Shown: piece by piece, positions 32,386 to 40,324 of the stretch
Position numbering within the stretch: the stretch's first letter is position 1
Layout of the letters: the number at the start of each line of letters is the position of its first letter
Source: a virus
Strand: one strand, 5' to 3'
Virus record (IMG/VR): IMGVR_UViG_3300046543_000361
Location: 1-46,632 of that record
Length of the DNA: 46,632 bases
Notes under the pieces: model-generated
What the model was told of the DNA's origin: nothing
The model's input: only the letters and a program-made list of their open reading frames with translations
Database searches by the model: none
Made by a program: the position numbers and the translations under genes

Positions 32386-32768
32386 TCTAACTCCTTCCAA
32401 TGTTTATTAAACAGTATTTTCATATAGTTACATAGAGCTACATCTTTTATTTCTACACCGAGGTCATTGATTGTGGGGAAGGTTAGGTTAAAGGAGGTCA
32501 CTAACATACTCCGTTTATGTATGTAACATTTCATATGGGTATTGTTAGCAATGCGCACCTGTTTCGCTGGAACACCTTGGCAGGATATAAGTTTGTCGAA
32601 ATGCTGCCAAAGACTACATAGCCGATTGAAGTTGTAGGTCCAACCAATAAGATTCTCGCGGGTGTGAATCCATTCGTAGGAATCGGTTGCATTTAGTAGG
32701 TAGCCTTTTGACTTGAACTCTGAAAGTCCAAAACGTAATTTTACCTTACTTAGGTTTAGCTTGATCAT
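32382..32768 (-). CDS. Half-PLD (HKD) phosphodiesterase-like protein
   Basis: 128 residues. The C-terminal half has HMKCYIHKRSMLVTSFNLTF then NDLGVEI, matching one phospholipase D repeat: HxK (His78, Lys80), a hydrophobic strand, S-x-N (Ser92, Asn94), and the LGV strand. The usual Asp four residues after the Lys is replaced by Lys85. One motif per chain means a dimer would form the active site, as in Nuc-type nucleases. A DNA-processing role in the replication operon is likely; the Asp loss leaves activity open. Overlaps the preceding gene by 23 nt. Confidence 0.65.
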   Translation of the reverse strand: MIKLNLSKVKLRFGLSEFKSKGYLLNATDSYEWIHTRENLIGWTYNFNRLCSLWQHFDKLISCQGVPAKQVRIANNTHMKCYIHKRSMLVTSFNLTFPTINDLGVEIKDVALCNYMKILFNKHWKELE

Positions 32769-33066
32769 TTAGTTTCTTTAAGATTAAACGTAGAAGTTCT
32801 GCCATTGCGTCCATGCGTTCAACAAGTCGATCATGACGTGAGGTTTCTTGTTTTCGTGGTCTAATGGGAGATTCAATTCGTGTGACTTTTGTGTAACCAT
32901 CGTCGATCTTAGTGCATTGAAGCCATACACCATACCGCGTTCCATACATAGACGCAGCTGATCGTATGTTTTGTTCGACTCCACATACTTCCATTGACTC
33001 ACCAATTTCAAGGTCTTGGAAATGGTATTTGTTATGCCAAGTACCATCAACGGAAAGTGACGCCAT
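32746..33066 (-). CDS. Small early protein (106 aa)
   Basis: A short beta domain with IGESMEVCGVEQNIRSAASM and a YGVWLQCTKIDDGYTKVTRI segment. This 'IGES...RSAA..YG...(T)..vDGG..v.R' outline recurs in small early phage proteins in my memory, without known function. The C-terminal 35 residues are a basic coiled-coil-like helix. It overlaps both neighbours slightly. Confidence 0.65.
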   Translation of the reverse strand: MASLSVDGTWHNKYHFQDLEIGESMEVCGVEQNIRSAASMYGTRYGVWLQCTKIDDGYTKVTRIESPIRPRKQETSRHDRLVERMDAMAELLRLILKKLNDQAKPK

Positions 33067-33370
33067 GTTTTTCGAGAGCTCGGTTGACTGCCATTTCAGG
33101 TGACGGTGCAGCCGCAGTATGACTCATGCCATTTGTTGAAACGATTTCGGCGTTGTAGTAGTTGGCAATCCAAGCTCCGTCAATCCAATGATTGTGACGT
33201 TCGATTTTGAGTAGATGAAATTCTGTGTTCTTACCTTTGATAATTAAGTTCCTTGCGTATCGTGATGTTACTTGTTGTGGTGCGTTCATACTTTTTCTTT
33301 TGAATAGTTTTAATAGCCCGATTAGTGGTGACATTCCATTTGGATAACATTTAAGTGAATCAAAGTTCAT
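33047..33370 (-). CDS. Small early protein downstream of the polymerase (107 aa)
   Basis: The chosen ATG at 33370 lies inside the last codons of the polymerase gene (11-nt overlap); an internal ATG at residue 28 (MNAPQQVTS) is possible. The compact second half, IDGAWIANYYNAEIVSTNGM ... SPEMAVNRALEKHG, looks like a small alpha/beta domain with aromatic residues. No motif recognised. Confidence 0.6.
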   Translation of the reverse strand: MNFDSLKCYPNGMSPLIGLLKLFKRKSMNAPQQVTSRYARNLIIKGKNTEFHLLKIERHNHWIDGAWIANYYNAEIVSTNGMSHTAAAPSPEMAVNRALEKHGVTFR

Positions 33371-35864
33371 TGTCTAACTCTCCCCACGATCGTCCGAACC
33401 GACCATCAAAAGGAATAATGAGTGGGATTCCGGCGATAGTGAGAGTATTTTGAAACCAACCTCTAATCTTGTGTCGTGCCCATTCTCGCACCGCACTAGG
33501 GTATTGCCCGAGTAAAGCATCGTGAACTTGGTGGAGTGGCTCAACGATAAGACTGCCGTTAGGTCGTCTGTTCTCAGGGTCGCTCCACAAGTTAAGCATT
33601 GCAAGATTAGTGGCATAGGTGGTGTTTTGTTGGGGCTCGTCAGCTAGGAGTTCCTTGACAGTGTCCTCTATTCCGTTTCCAAATCGTCGACCAAAGAATA
33701 TTCTAGTGTGTCCACTTGCACTAGTAAGATTCCCTCCGGAGACAATGACCGAGTAACCCCAATTATGATAAAGTTGCACTCCACGGTAACGGGATTTGTA
33801 GGAGTCCTGGAACGCTCGGCCTTCACGTTGTTCGAGATAGATTGGTTCACCGGATTTTTTGTAGCTATCCTTCATTACCTGGGTGCATATGGTGGGTACA
33901 CCGACAAGATAATTAGTGGAGTGTTGAACTCGTTTACACGCAAAGTATCGCCAGTCTTTTTTATCCACAACCCGCATGAGATTGAGTAGTGATACTCGGT
34001 CAAGTTGGTTAACTTCAATACCGAGATCGTAAAGAAAGACAATAAGTTTTGCGACTTGGAGTCCATACAGTAAATCGTCCAGCATAGTCCGTTCTCCAAG
34101 TGATGCAATCCGTGCCGCAACCGTCCACCCGTCAGCACCTTTAAGATCGCATTGGAACATGTCCATGCCTTCGTCCGCAATGTAGTTTTCACGTTCACTT
34201 TCAGTAATAGTGGTTAAATTCGCACCGGAACCTGTCGGACTCGTGTAACATGTGAGCCGGCCGGTTTCAGTCCCAACGACGTTATATCCACAGCGCACTC
34301 GACCATCAGCGTCTGGCTTGATGTTGAGTGTTTCAATAACTGATTCAATATGGCGATGTTTAAGTATAAGCGACAAGAACCTGTCGTCTTTGTCTTTCCT
34401 CTTGAGAGTAAGAAGAGCTTCAACATCGGTTGTAAGCTTGTCAGTTTTCTTTCCTCGTTCTTTTTTGAATTGTTTAGGATACTTGCCCGTGTCATACATA
34501 ACTTTGACGAGGCGTTGAGGCACGAGAGATCCTTTGGGTCCACGGAGTTCTGTACCTGCAATTTGACAGAGTTCTTCACCGAGGCTACTGATTTCTTTTT
34601 TACGTTCTTCGAGCTTTTGGTTGACTTTGTTTTGATCATATCGTATACCGCGTAGCTCCATGTATAGGAGCGGGTTTAACATTTTGATGTTGAAATCGTA
34701 ATGACCGCGAGCAGCTCCGGTTAGGACATTATCCTGATTGTTGCATATCTCGATCGTGACCGCGGAGTCAATCGCACAGGCTTTGTATTTGTTCTCACGT
34801 TCAGTGGCTGGGTCAACTCCTGCGAGAGCTCGTTTCTTCTGCTCTCGTTTGGAATACGCTATCATGTATTTCCATTGAGGTTGTCGGGTCCATATACTTG
34901 CCTGTGTGTCTAGTCCTTTTGGAAGTTCGCAGTAAATCTCCCACCCCTTCAACATTGTGTCTTCTCTGACGTTGGCAATGGGGATTCCGTATCCATAGGA
35001 GAGAACGAAATTGTCATAGAGACTATTTTGCAAGACCTTGGGGACATCGTTTCTTGCCATGAGTCGTGCAAAAGCTTGCAGAACACGAGCGTGGTCGGTT
35101 GAGTTGAACTTCCCCCATGCAATTGTGAATCCCTTTGAGGGTCGTGCTGATAAAGAGACACATGACCATCCTCCCAATCGACCCTCAATATCAACGGAGC
35201 ATCGCTGGCTAGTTGGCCAGGAATTAAGAATGTAACATAGGGTGGAGGCGTCATAGTTGGTTATAAGTTCACGTTGGGGAAGGATGAGTTGAGAGCTGAG
35301 GCTCTCGTCTTTAGCCCGTTTAAGGTCAAATTTAAGCAAAGGAAACCCACTCCATTCACGAAGAACGAAAGCAGGATGTAGGGATGGAACGCACTTTCGT
35401 CCAAACATAGGAGAGCTGAGTAGAGTACATTCAAACAAGCTCCCACGCCACTCACTAATTTTAGAACCTTGACCCATTGCAGCACATAGTGGAGTGTTGC
35501 CCAACAGGACCGTAATGTTTGGTTTGAACTTGGTGAGATCTTCATTTAACTTTTGGAGTCCTTCCTGTATTTCTGGGCCAATCCAACTGAACGCTTCAAT
35601 TCGGTTAGCGGGTGGGCGAACCTGACAAACATTCCCAAGGAAACATTGATTCCGCTCAATACCAATGTCGCGCAAAAGATTGGTAAGGAAGTTACCCGAT
35701 TTACCAACGAAGGGTCTTCGGTGATTTTCTTCATCTTCACCAGGAGCTTCACCAACAAGTGCAATTCTGCTTTCAGTAGGATCAATAATTGGGAACTCAT
35801 TTGGAACAGTTCGTCGTTGGGTTACGATTTTTGGGAACTCGATTGTGGGTGCTGTCGTTTCCAT
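33360..35864 (-). CDS. Uracil-DNA glycosylase / family A DNA polymerase fusion
   Basis: 834 residues. Residues ~30-190 match family 4-type uracil-DNA glycosylase: GEAPGEDEE (38-46), RPFVGKSGNFL, NVCQVRPP and SLHPAF (His163). Next is a 3'-5' exonuclease-like domain: DIEG (Asp225, Glu227), NSLYDN (280-285) and ACAIDSA (Asp366), the usual Tyr four before the last Asp being Ala. The polymerase has motif A around QCDLKGADGW (Asp573), motif B DWRYFACKRVQHSTNYLVG and motif C HQVHDALL (Ala where many have Glu). It is the replicative polymerase; the fused glycosylase may check templates for uracil. The start overlaps the upstream gene by 43 nt. Confidence 0.9.
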   Translation of the reverse strand: METTAPTIEFPKIVTQRRTVPNEFPIIDPTESRIALVGEAPGEDEENHRRPFVGKSGNFLTNLLRDIGIERNQCFLGNVCQVRPPANRIEAFSWIGPEIQEGLQKLNEDLTKFKPNITVLLGNTPLCAAMGQGSKISEWRGSLFECTLLSSPMFGRKCVPSLHPAFVLREWSGFPLLKFDLKRAKDESLSSQLILPQRELITNYDASTLCYILNSWPTSQRCSVDIEGRLGGWSCVSLSARPSKGFTIAWGKFNSTDHARVLQAFARLMARNDVPKVLQNSLYDNFVLSYGYGIPIANVREDTMLKGWEIYCELPKGLDTQASIWTRQPQWKYMIAYSKREQKKRALAGVDPATERENKYKACAIDSAVTIEICNNQDNVLTGAARGHYDFNIKMLNPLLYMELRGIRYDQNKVNQKLEERKKEISSLGEELCQIAGTELRGPKGSLVPQRLVKVMYDTGKYPKQFKKERGKKTDKLTTDVEALLTLKRKDKDDRFLSLILKHRHIESVIETLNIKPDADGRVRCGYNVVGTETGRLTCYTSPTGSGANLTTITESERENYIADEGMDMFQCDLKGADGWTVAARIASLGERTMLDDLLYGLQVAKLIVFLYDLGIEVNQLDRVSLLNLMRVVDKKDWRYFACKRVQHSTNYLVGVPTICTQVMKDSYKKSGEPIYLEQREGRAFQDSYKSRYRGVQLYHNWGYSVIVSGGNLTSASGHTRIFFGRRFGNGIEDTVKELLADEPQQNTTYATNLAMLNLWSDPENRRPNGSLIVEPLHQVHDALLGQYPSAVREWARHKIRGWFQNTLTIAGIPLIIPFDGRFGRSWGELDNEL

Positions 35865-36049
35865 ATTATGTGTTCAATTTGGTTCTGTGGATACGGAGGG
35901 ATATCGCTAAGGTTCATATAGTGAATCTTTTCACCATTGACTTCACCACCAACTGAGCGGAGAGCCGCTTCGAACTCACCCGTTACGTCGTCAGTATAGA
36001 CCTCGTAGAGATCGCCGTAACGATCGTCGAAATATTGTATGTAGGCCAT
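35822..36049 (-). CDS. Small early protein upstream of the polymerase (75 aa)
   Basis: Start at ATG 36049, overlapping the previous stop as TAATG; the frame is open to 36145 but that part shadows the upstream gene. Begins MAYIQYFDDRYGDLYEVYTD, acidic and aromatic, with a C-terminal Gln/His/Lys tail. No motif recognised. Confidence 0.6.
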   Translation of the reverse strand: MAYIQYFDDRYGDLYEVYTDDVTGEFEAALRSVGGEVNGEKIHYMNLSDIPPYPQNQIEHIIWKRQHPQSSSQKS

Positions 36050-36366
36050 TAGACTTCGTCCTTCCAAGGGTTGAGTGTTCGCAGGAACGCTTCGGCGCGT
36101 TGAGCAGCGGTCGCGTAAACGATTGCGGCATATCCTTCGTTGCAAACACGCTCTAAAGTCTCCCGATACTCCATGTCGTAATGCCCGCGAATTGCCACCT
36201 TCTCCGCTTCGTGCATGGCGTTTAGGTCGTGCAACGGATCGACTGATGATCCTTTGCGTCCATCATCGTTTCGGTAAAGTTGTGTCAGTCCAAACGATGA
36301 TGCGCCAACTATAAATAGGCTTGGGCACGCTTCCGCTATCGCTATCCGTTGAGATTCAGGTGTCAT
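36049..36366 (-). CDS. Small early phage protein with DLNAMHEAE motif (105 aa)
   Basis: Begins MTPESQRIAIAEACPSLFIV and contains DPLHDLNAMHEAEKVAI. The 'Q(R)IAIAEA ... D.L.DLNAMHEAE' pattern is one I remember from many phage and prophage hypothetical proteins, with no assigned activity. Coupled to the ParB-methyltransferase gene by ATGA and to the next gene by TAATG. Confidence 0.65.
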   Translation of the reverse strand: MTPESQRIAIAEACPSLFIVGASSFGLTQLYRNDDGRKGSSVDPLHDLNAMHEAEKVAIRGHYDMEYRETLERVCNEGYAAIVYATAAQRAEAFLRTLNPWKDEV

Positions 36367-37811
36367 GTGAAAAGGACAGTTGAGCCCAGTTCCTTTCTGT
36401 AGTATGTTTGTAGGTTATGTAAAAGACCATGATAGTGATCGGGGTTCGTTTCGCTCCCCACCGGACGAAGCCCCCACTTCGCACCCGCAATAGCTGACGA
36501 ACCCCGACCAACAAAAGGATCATATACAGTTTGGCCTTTGAGACAGATAGCGCCATAAATCCACTGCCAGATTTCATAGGGTTTGGCGAATGGATGCCCT
36601 AACTCTTTGGTGATTGTTCCAGTTGCACATTGATACACTGAGGAGTTTTGGCCCTTGACAAGAACCGCACCTGGTTTGCGGCACACCATAGCATACTCGA
36701 TGTTTTTTGTGAAGTTACATTGGGGTGACGCATTAGACCTATAGTCCGTCTTGACCCAAATCAATGGCCAACGTTGAACAGCCCACCCAACACCTGTTGC
36801 CAGCTTCTGTAGTTTCTCATGATGGTCAAGATCATACCAGAACACAAGGAATGAGCTAGGTTTTGTAACTCGCCACGAGATCTCAATGAATGTGGCCATG
36901 TCCTTTAGTGAGTCCTCGACAGATAATTGTTTGACACCGGCAGCGGCACCACCAACAGATGCCTCAAGTCGCTCGACGGCGACACCATAATCAGGATCAG
37001 TTATGATGTGGTCGAACTGTCCATTGGGTAAGCCATACATGTATTCCAATGCGTTGACGTTATTGAAGAAATTCGTTAATGGAATCGTGATCGAAGGTTT
37101 AGGCTCATCTTGAGCTTCGACAAATTCCTCACCCACCACAATTTGTTTGACCTTGAGTGGGGTTATAGCAATGGACTTGAGAGCTTGGAGCTTGGTTAGT
37201 TCTTCAGCGTTGTACAATAGAAGTTTGGAGTAAGCTGCCCGCATACCATTGCAGTCTTTATATCGGTCGGGATTAACAATAAGGTCATCATGCACTGCAA
37301 CCGCGGCTTGGAGGTCCGAGTAGCCAACACCTAACGATGCACCAAAGTCACGCATTAGTATTTTTTGGCCAGCACTGTCAGCATTGGTCTTGCTTAGACG
37401 CCAGGCCTTTGTGAGTAGGGCGACTTCGTCACGCCACGGCATATTCTCACGGTCAAGATTCTCAGCTATCTCGGTGAACAGACGCTTCAATGGTGTGGCC
37501 TGATCCTCACCCTTGAGAACAAATCCTGGACGACCGGGTTCGCTAGTAGTGGCATGGTATAACTGGGTGTAACCAAGAAGTTTGCAAGCGCGTAACCGTC
37601 GACCACCAGCATCGAGACCATACTGAGAAAAACTAATTTTACTTCCATTCACCTGTTCAATTACACCATTTTCAATGGGAACTAGTACAATAGGCTGTAT
37701 CAATCCATTGTCGTGTATGCTCTGCGACAACTCTTCAATCCTAGAGTATTCAGTTCGCCCACGGTCGCCTTCGGTTATTTGGTCGATTGAGATGGAGTCG
37801 GGGATGTTCAT
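36363..37811 (-). CDS. ParB-like domain fused to DNA methyltransferase
   Basis: 482 residues. Residues 8-90 are a ParB/sulfiredoxin-fold domain (RIEELSQSIHDNGLIQPIVL and the GGRRLRA box at 69-75), followed by a helical ParB-type DNA-binding part (105-235). The C-terminal amino-methyltransferase has motif IV DPDY (272-275; DPPY is usual), HPFAKPYEIWQWI and the SAM-binding DPFVGRGSSAIAG (431-443). This circularly ordered beta-class layout suits N6-adenine or N4-cytosine methylation, guided by the ParB part. Likely roles are anti-restriction or marking of phage DNA. No partner restriction enzyme is present. Confidence 0.85.
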   Translation of the reverse strand: MNIPDSISIDQITEGDRGRTEYSRIEELSQSIHDNGLIQPIVLVPIENGVIEQVNGSKISFSQYGLDAGGRRLRACKLLGYTQLYHATTSEPGRPGFVLKGEDQATPLKRLFTEIAENLDRENMPWRDEVALLTKAWRLSKTNADSAGQKILMRDFGASLGVGYSDLQAAVAVHDDLIVNPDRYKDCNGMRAAYSKLLLYNAEELTKLQALKSIAITPLKVKQIVVGEEFVEAQDEPKPSITIPLTNFFNNVNALEYMYGLPNGQFDHIITDPDYGVAVERLEASVGGAAAGVKQLSVEDSLKDMATFIEISWRVTKPSSFLVFWYDLDHHEKLQKLATGVGWAVQRWPLIWVKTDYRSNASPQCNFTKNIEYAMVCRKPGAVLVKGQNSSVYQCATGTITKELGHPFAKPYEIWQWIYGAICLKGQTVYDPFVGRGSSAIAGAKWGLRPVGSETNPDHYHGLLHNLQTYYRKELGSTVLFT

Positions 37812-37966
37812 TTGACCTTTGGTTGAAAAGTTATTAGCATTAAACGATTGACTTCTTTAATATCTTCGTATGCTCGTTCGATTACATTAATTCCGTCTTT
37901 GTTAATAGTAACATGGTAGCTACCATTGGGTAAGTTAGTGACTGTGAAAATAAATATTGGGTTCAT
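37808..37966 (-). CDS. Small beta protein (52 aa)
   Basis: Begins MNPIFIFTVTNLPNGSYHVT: three predicted strands then a short helix (ERAYEDIKEVNRLM). ATGA overlap with the ParB-methyltransferase gene. Its DNA holds a 14-bp perfect palindrome (37913-37926). Function unknown. Confidence 0.6.
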   Translation of the reverse strand: MNPIFIFTVTNLPNGSYHVTINKDGINVIERAYEDIKEVNRLMLITFQPKVK

Positions 37967-38224
37967 TTAATTAGCTCTAAGGTTTCGTTTGATTGCTCGT
38001 TGAGCAAAAGTTAGATCGCGCTTTTCATCGTAGGAAAGAGCTTCGTATTCGGGTTCAGTTATTAACATAGTGCCTGTTAAACTGACCTTTGAAATAAATC
38101 CACAACCACCACATACTAATAGGTCTCCGATTTGTGGTGGAGTTCGAACGAGGTCGACCTGTTTGAGTTCCAAAAGGTCCATGTGGCATTTTGGGTTGGC
38201 ACATTTAAGCGGTTGAAATTTCAT
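37967..38224 (-). CDS. Zinc-ribbon early protein (85 aa)
   Basis: Begins MKFQPLKCANPKCHMDLLEL; the pairs CANPKC and CGGC (LLVCGGCGFISKV) form a four-Cys ribbon. The first seven codons are identical in DNA to those of the 38397-38720 gene. Its start overlaps the upstream stop as ATGA. Nucleic-acid or protein binding is the general expectation for such ribbons. Confidence 0.7.
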   Translation of the reverse strand: MKFQPLKCANPKCHMDLLELKQVDLVRTPPQIGDLLVCGGCGFISKVSLTGTMLITEPEYEALSYDEKRDLTFAQRAIKRNLRAN

Positions 38225-38394
38225 AGACGCGACTCATACTTCTTTTTCATTCGTTCAATTACTTCAAATTGTTTTTCAGTAAAAGTGTCGCGTGAATAGT
38301 TAGATTCAATAAACTTTGCTTCCCAATCGGTAAGATTGATATGATCAGCGTCATCAAGATCTTTTAGGAACTCTTTAGCTACTTCATTAGTCAT
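38221..38394 (-). CDS. Small acidic helical early protein (57 aa)
   Basis: Begins MTNEVAKEFLKDLDDADHIN; helical, charged, with C-terminal basic residues (ERMKKKYESRL). Starts 3 nt after the previous stop. The sequence LTDWEAKFIES ... FTEKQFEVIERM is like the small 'end-of-chromosome/helical' phage proteins of the DUF type that cap other domains; no confident family. Confidence 0.6.
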   Translation of the reverse strand: MTNEVAKEFLKDLDDADHINLTDWEAKFIESNYSRDTFTEKQFEVIERMKKKYESRL

Positions 38395-38396
38395 AT

Positions 38397-38720
38397 TTAG
38401 TTTGCACTTTGCATTGCACTTGTTCCTTTGATTTCACCTGTTACTTTATTTACGTATATCTTCGCTCGACTCAAAAGTGATCGTGGAACATGAACAACTA
38501 TGGCTGTTCCATATAAAGTTAGTGGTTCTGTTTTATCTTTACCAAAAAGAAAGTCTTTAGGTGACACTGAGATTTGGTTTTTAAGATCACCACATAACAC
38601 ATCGAATGTGCATATTGGTCGGAAACCAACAATTTTGTTGTAGTTATCTTTAGCCCAACGTTGAACATACTTACGTCGTTTCTCTTTATCTTTATAACCT
38701 TTAAGCGGTTGAAATTTCAT
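38397..38720 (-). CDS. Small early protein (107 aa)
   Basis: Begins MKFQPLKGYKDKEKRRKYVQ with a strongly basic first helix, then a beta-rich domain (VPRSLLSRAKIYVNKVTGEI). The first 21 nt are identical to those of the 37967-38224 gene. ATGA-coupled to the 59-aa gene upstream. No motif recognised. Confidence 0.65.
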   Translation of the reverse strand: MKFQPLKGYKDKEKRRKYVQRWAKDNYNKIVGFRPICTFDVLCGDLKNQISVSPKDFLFGKDKTEPLTLYGTAIVVHVPRSLLSRAKIYVNKVTGEIKGTSAMQSAN

Positions 38721-38896
38721 TTTGTTACATTTTCACAGTAGTAGTCAAGGATTGCGTGTATCTCACTTAACGAAAGTGCAAAAGGTAATTTACCAGCTTC
38801 AATTAAACAATCACGAATAGCAAGTAATGGTTGTTTTAAACCTTCTACGTATTGTTTGTTATAGGTTACTCCATCAAGAACTAATGGCTCAATCAT
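38717..38896 (-). CDS. Small early protein behind a hairpin leader (59 aa)
   Basis: Begins MIEPLVLDGVTYNKQYVEGL; mixed strand and helix, ends DYYCENVTK. No SD: the start follows TTTTATATTT directly after a hairpin (38907-38933) similar to the one before the endolysin gene. ATGA overlap with the next gene supports the frame. Confidence 0.6.
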   Translation of the reverse strand: MIEPLVLDGVTYNKQYVEGLKQPLLAIRDCLIEAGKLPFALSLSEIHAILDYYCENVTK

Positions 38897-39012
38897 AAAT
38901 ATAAAATGGTAGCGGTTTGCTGCCGTCCTACCAGCGCAGTGATCGACGAGTGTTACGTCCCAGTTAGCTCGTCAAACATTCTTGATTTACCTATTCGATT
39001 ACCTTGACGAAT
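38897..39012 (-). promoter_or_regulatory. Two-hairpin intergenic leader
   Basis: Between the SSB-like gene and the 59-aa gene. GACGAG (38945-38950) pairs with CTCGTC (38968-38973), and TGGTAG (38907-38912) with CTACCA (38928-38933), the latter extended by CGG/CCG inside. On the minus strand the second hairpin has the ends GCTGGTAG and CTACCATTT also found at 4934-4963. No T-run. May separate expression of the recombination genes from those downstream. Confidence 0.5.
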
Positions 39013-39498
39013 TCAGGCCGCGATATCACCTGGGAATGTGACAGTTTGGATACGGTTTCCAGTGAAGTTCGCATCCTGTTGGACTTGCATTTTGGCTACC
39101 AACTCTTTACCTATGAGTTGTGGCACAAGCTCAGCCGACAAATTCGGGCGAACCTGTTTGCCTTTTTTGTTGCCTTCATCTCCAGTTCCGAGAAGTGCAT
39201 CAATGCGTTTGGCAATGTTCTTCTCGAACCATTTGGGATCTTTGGCGTCTGGCTTTGCATACATGGCGATTTGTTCGAAGATTTTCGAACCAAATGCACC
39301 AGGTTGTATTGTGCCACCTTCACTGTCAGGAGCTGGCTCAACGAGGTCGTATTCCCATTTGAGACTGGGACCTTTTTCACCGTTGAGTTGAACGAGTGAG
39401 ATGAGACGAAGCCTCACCATTGCACCGTCTTGCACCATCGGAACTGCAGTTTTCGTGCCGCTCAAGTTGAGCGATATACTTAATGGTTGATTATCCAT
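39013..39498 (-). CDS. Single-stranded-DNA-binding-like protein
   Basis: 161 residues. The N-terminal ~60 residues are strand-rich (AMVRLRLISLVQLNGEKGPS LKWEYDLVEP split here), followed by a GSKIFEQIAMYA helix and a C-terminal strand pair with KMQVQQDANFTGNRIQTVTF. This matches the OB-fold, DUF669/SSB-like proteins that phages encode beside a Sak4-type ATPase and Cas4-type nuclease. It would coat ssDNA during replication and recombination. There is no acidic DDIPF-type tail as in bacterial SSB. A-rich leader (AACATAAATATGG). Confidence 0.6.
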   Translation of the reverse strand: MDNQPLSISLNLSGTKTAVPMVQDGAMVRLRLISLVQLNGEKGPSLKWEYDLVEPAPDSEGGTIQPGAFGSKIFEQIAMYAKPDAKDPKWFEKNIAKRIDALLGTGDEGNKKGKQVRPNLSAELVPQLIGKELVAKMQVQQDANFTGNRIQTVTFPGDIAA

Positions 39499-39500
39499 AT

Positions 39501-39707
39501 TTATGTTATTGGGTTTTCATTTTGTGTTGGTTGTGTTTGTGGGACGTTTATAGGTTGACCTTGAGTTAGCGAGGGTCGCTGCCAAGGTGCAACTGAAAGA
39601 ACTTGGAAACCGGATTTGTCTAGGTCGTCGGAGATTTCTGCTGAGACACCAGGAAGGTCACTCAGGTCGTCGAGGTTTAGAGCGACTAGAAATGTTACTT
39701 GTGGCAT
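39501..39707 (-). CDS. Small early protein (68 aa)
   Basis: Strong SD (AAGGAGACAAAATG). Begins MPQVTFLVALNLDDLSDLPG; a short strand-helix domain (SAEISDDLDKSGFQVLSVAP) with a Pro/Gln tail. Similar short 'VALNLD....... i...L...GF.v.sV.PW' proteins occur beside phage SSBs in my recollection. Function unknown. Confidence 0.65.
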   Translation of the reverse strand: MPQVTFLVALNLDDLSDLPGVSAEISDDLDKSGFQVLSVAPWQRPSLTQGQPINVPQTQPTQNENPIT

Positions 39708-40324
39708 TTTGTCTCCTTCACATTCGCGAGTGCGTCACTAGCCTTCATTCCACCGTCTTGATTTATCTCAGACGACCCCTCGACCTCACTACTTCCATCA
39801 GACAGTCCTAGAACATCATTGACGTAATTTTCCTGATCTGCGTAAAACTTCAGCGCATCCACAAGCGGCTGTTGTGCTGCGGCTATCTTTGCCTCCAGCA
39901 CATCAGTCCAATCACGGTCAGCCTCTTTGCGCGCATGGTCGTATGCTTCGGTTATGGCTGCGTCGAGTGCGGTGGTGTCGTCGGGAAAGTCTAGCGTATG
40001 ACCATAGGCTCTTTTGTGTCGCTGTATCGCCGCCTGTGCTGCCGCCAGTTGTGATCGGAGTTGCTCCGTTGCTTTGTCTAATATCGCAAGCGTCCGCTCG
40101 TGCTTCTCACGCTCGGCGGCGAGTGCGGCGTTGTGGGCGTTGGCTATCTCTTTGCAAACGGCAATCATTAGCCGTCCGTTCGGAGTGGTTGGATTAAACG
40201 CTCTTGTCTCTTGGCGTGTCTCGTATGCAAACTCACAAGCATAGCTTTCGTAGAGTTCGTGAAACTGTCGCGCGAGTGCTTCCGCCGTCCATTCGCCTGT
40301 TGTGGGTTTGGGTTGGTCGATCAT
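39695..40324 (-). CDS. GC-rich coiled-coil protein, likely acquired (209 aa)
   Basis: Start at ATG 40324 (MIDQPKPTTGEWTAEALARQ) overlaps the ATPase stop as ATGA; the frame extends 10 codons further without need. The middle (about 65-165) is a long Ala/Arg/Glu coiled coil; then comes ALKFYADQENYVND, a short motif familiar from prophage hypotheticals. Local GC reaches about 67% (40081-40140) against roughly 45% in the SSB gene, so this gene looks recently acquired. Function unknown. Confidence 0.65.
   Translation of the reverse strand: MIDQPKPTTGEWTAEALARQFHELYESYACEFAYETRQETRAFNPTTPNGRLMIAVCKEIANAHNAALAAEREKHERTLAILDKATEQLRSQLAAAQAAIQRHKRAYGHTLDFPDDTTALDAAITEAYDHARKEADRDWTDVLEAKIAAAQQPLVDALKFYADQENYVNDVLGLSDGSSEVEGSSEINQDGGMKASDALANVKETKCHK

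Noticed and set aside
39004-39399. Three overlapping rightward frames opposite the SSB-like gene
   Set aside because: All lie antisense to a well-supported gene, and their sequences are mutually inconsistent shadows.
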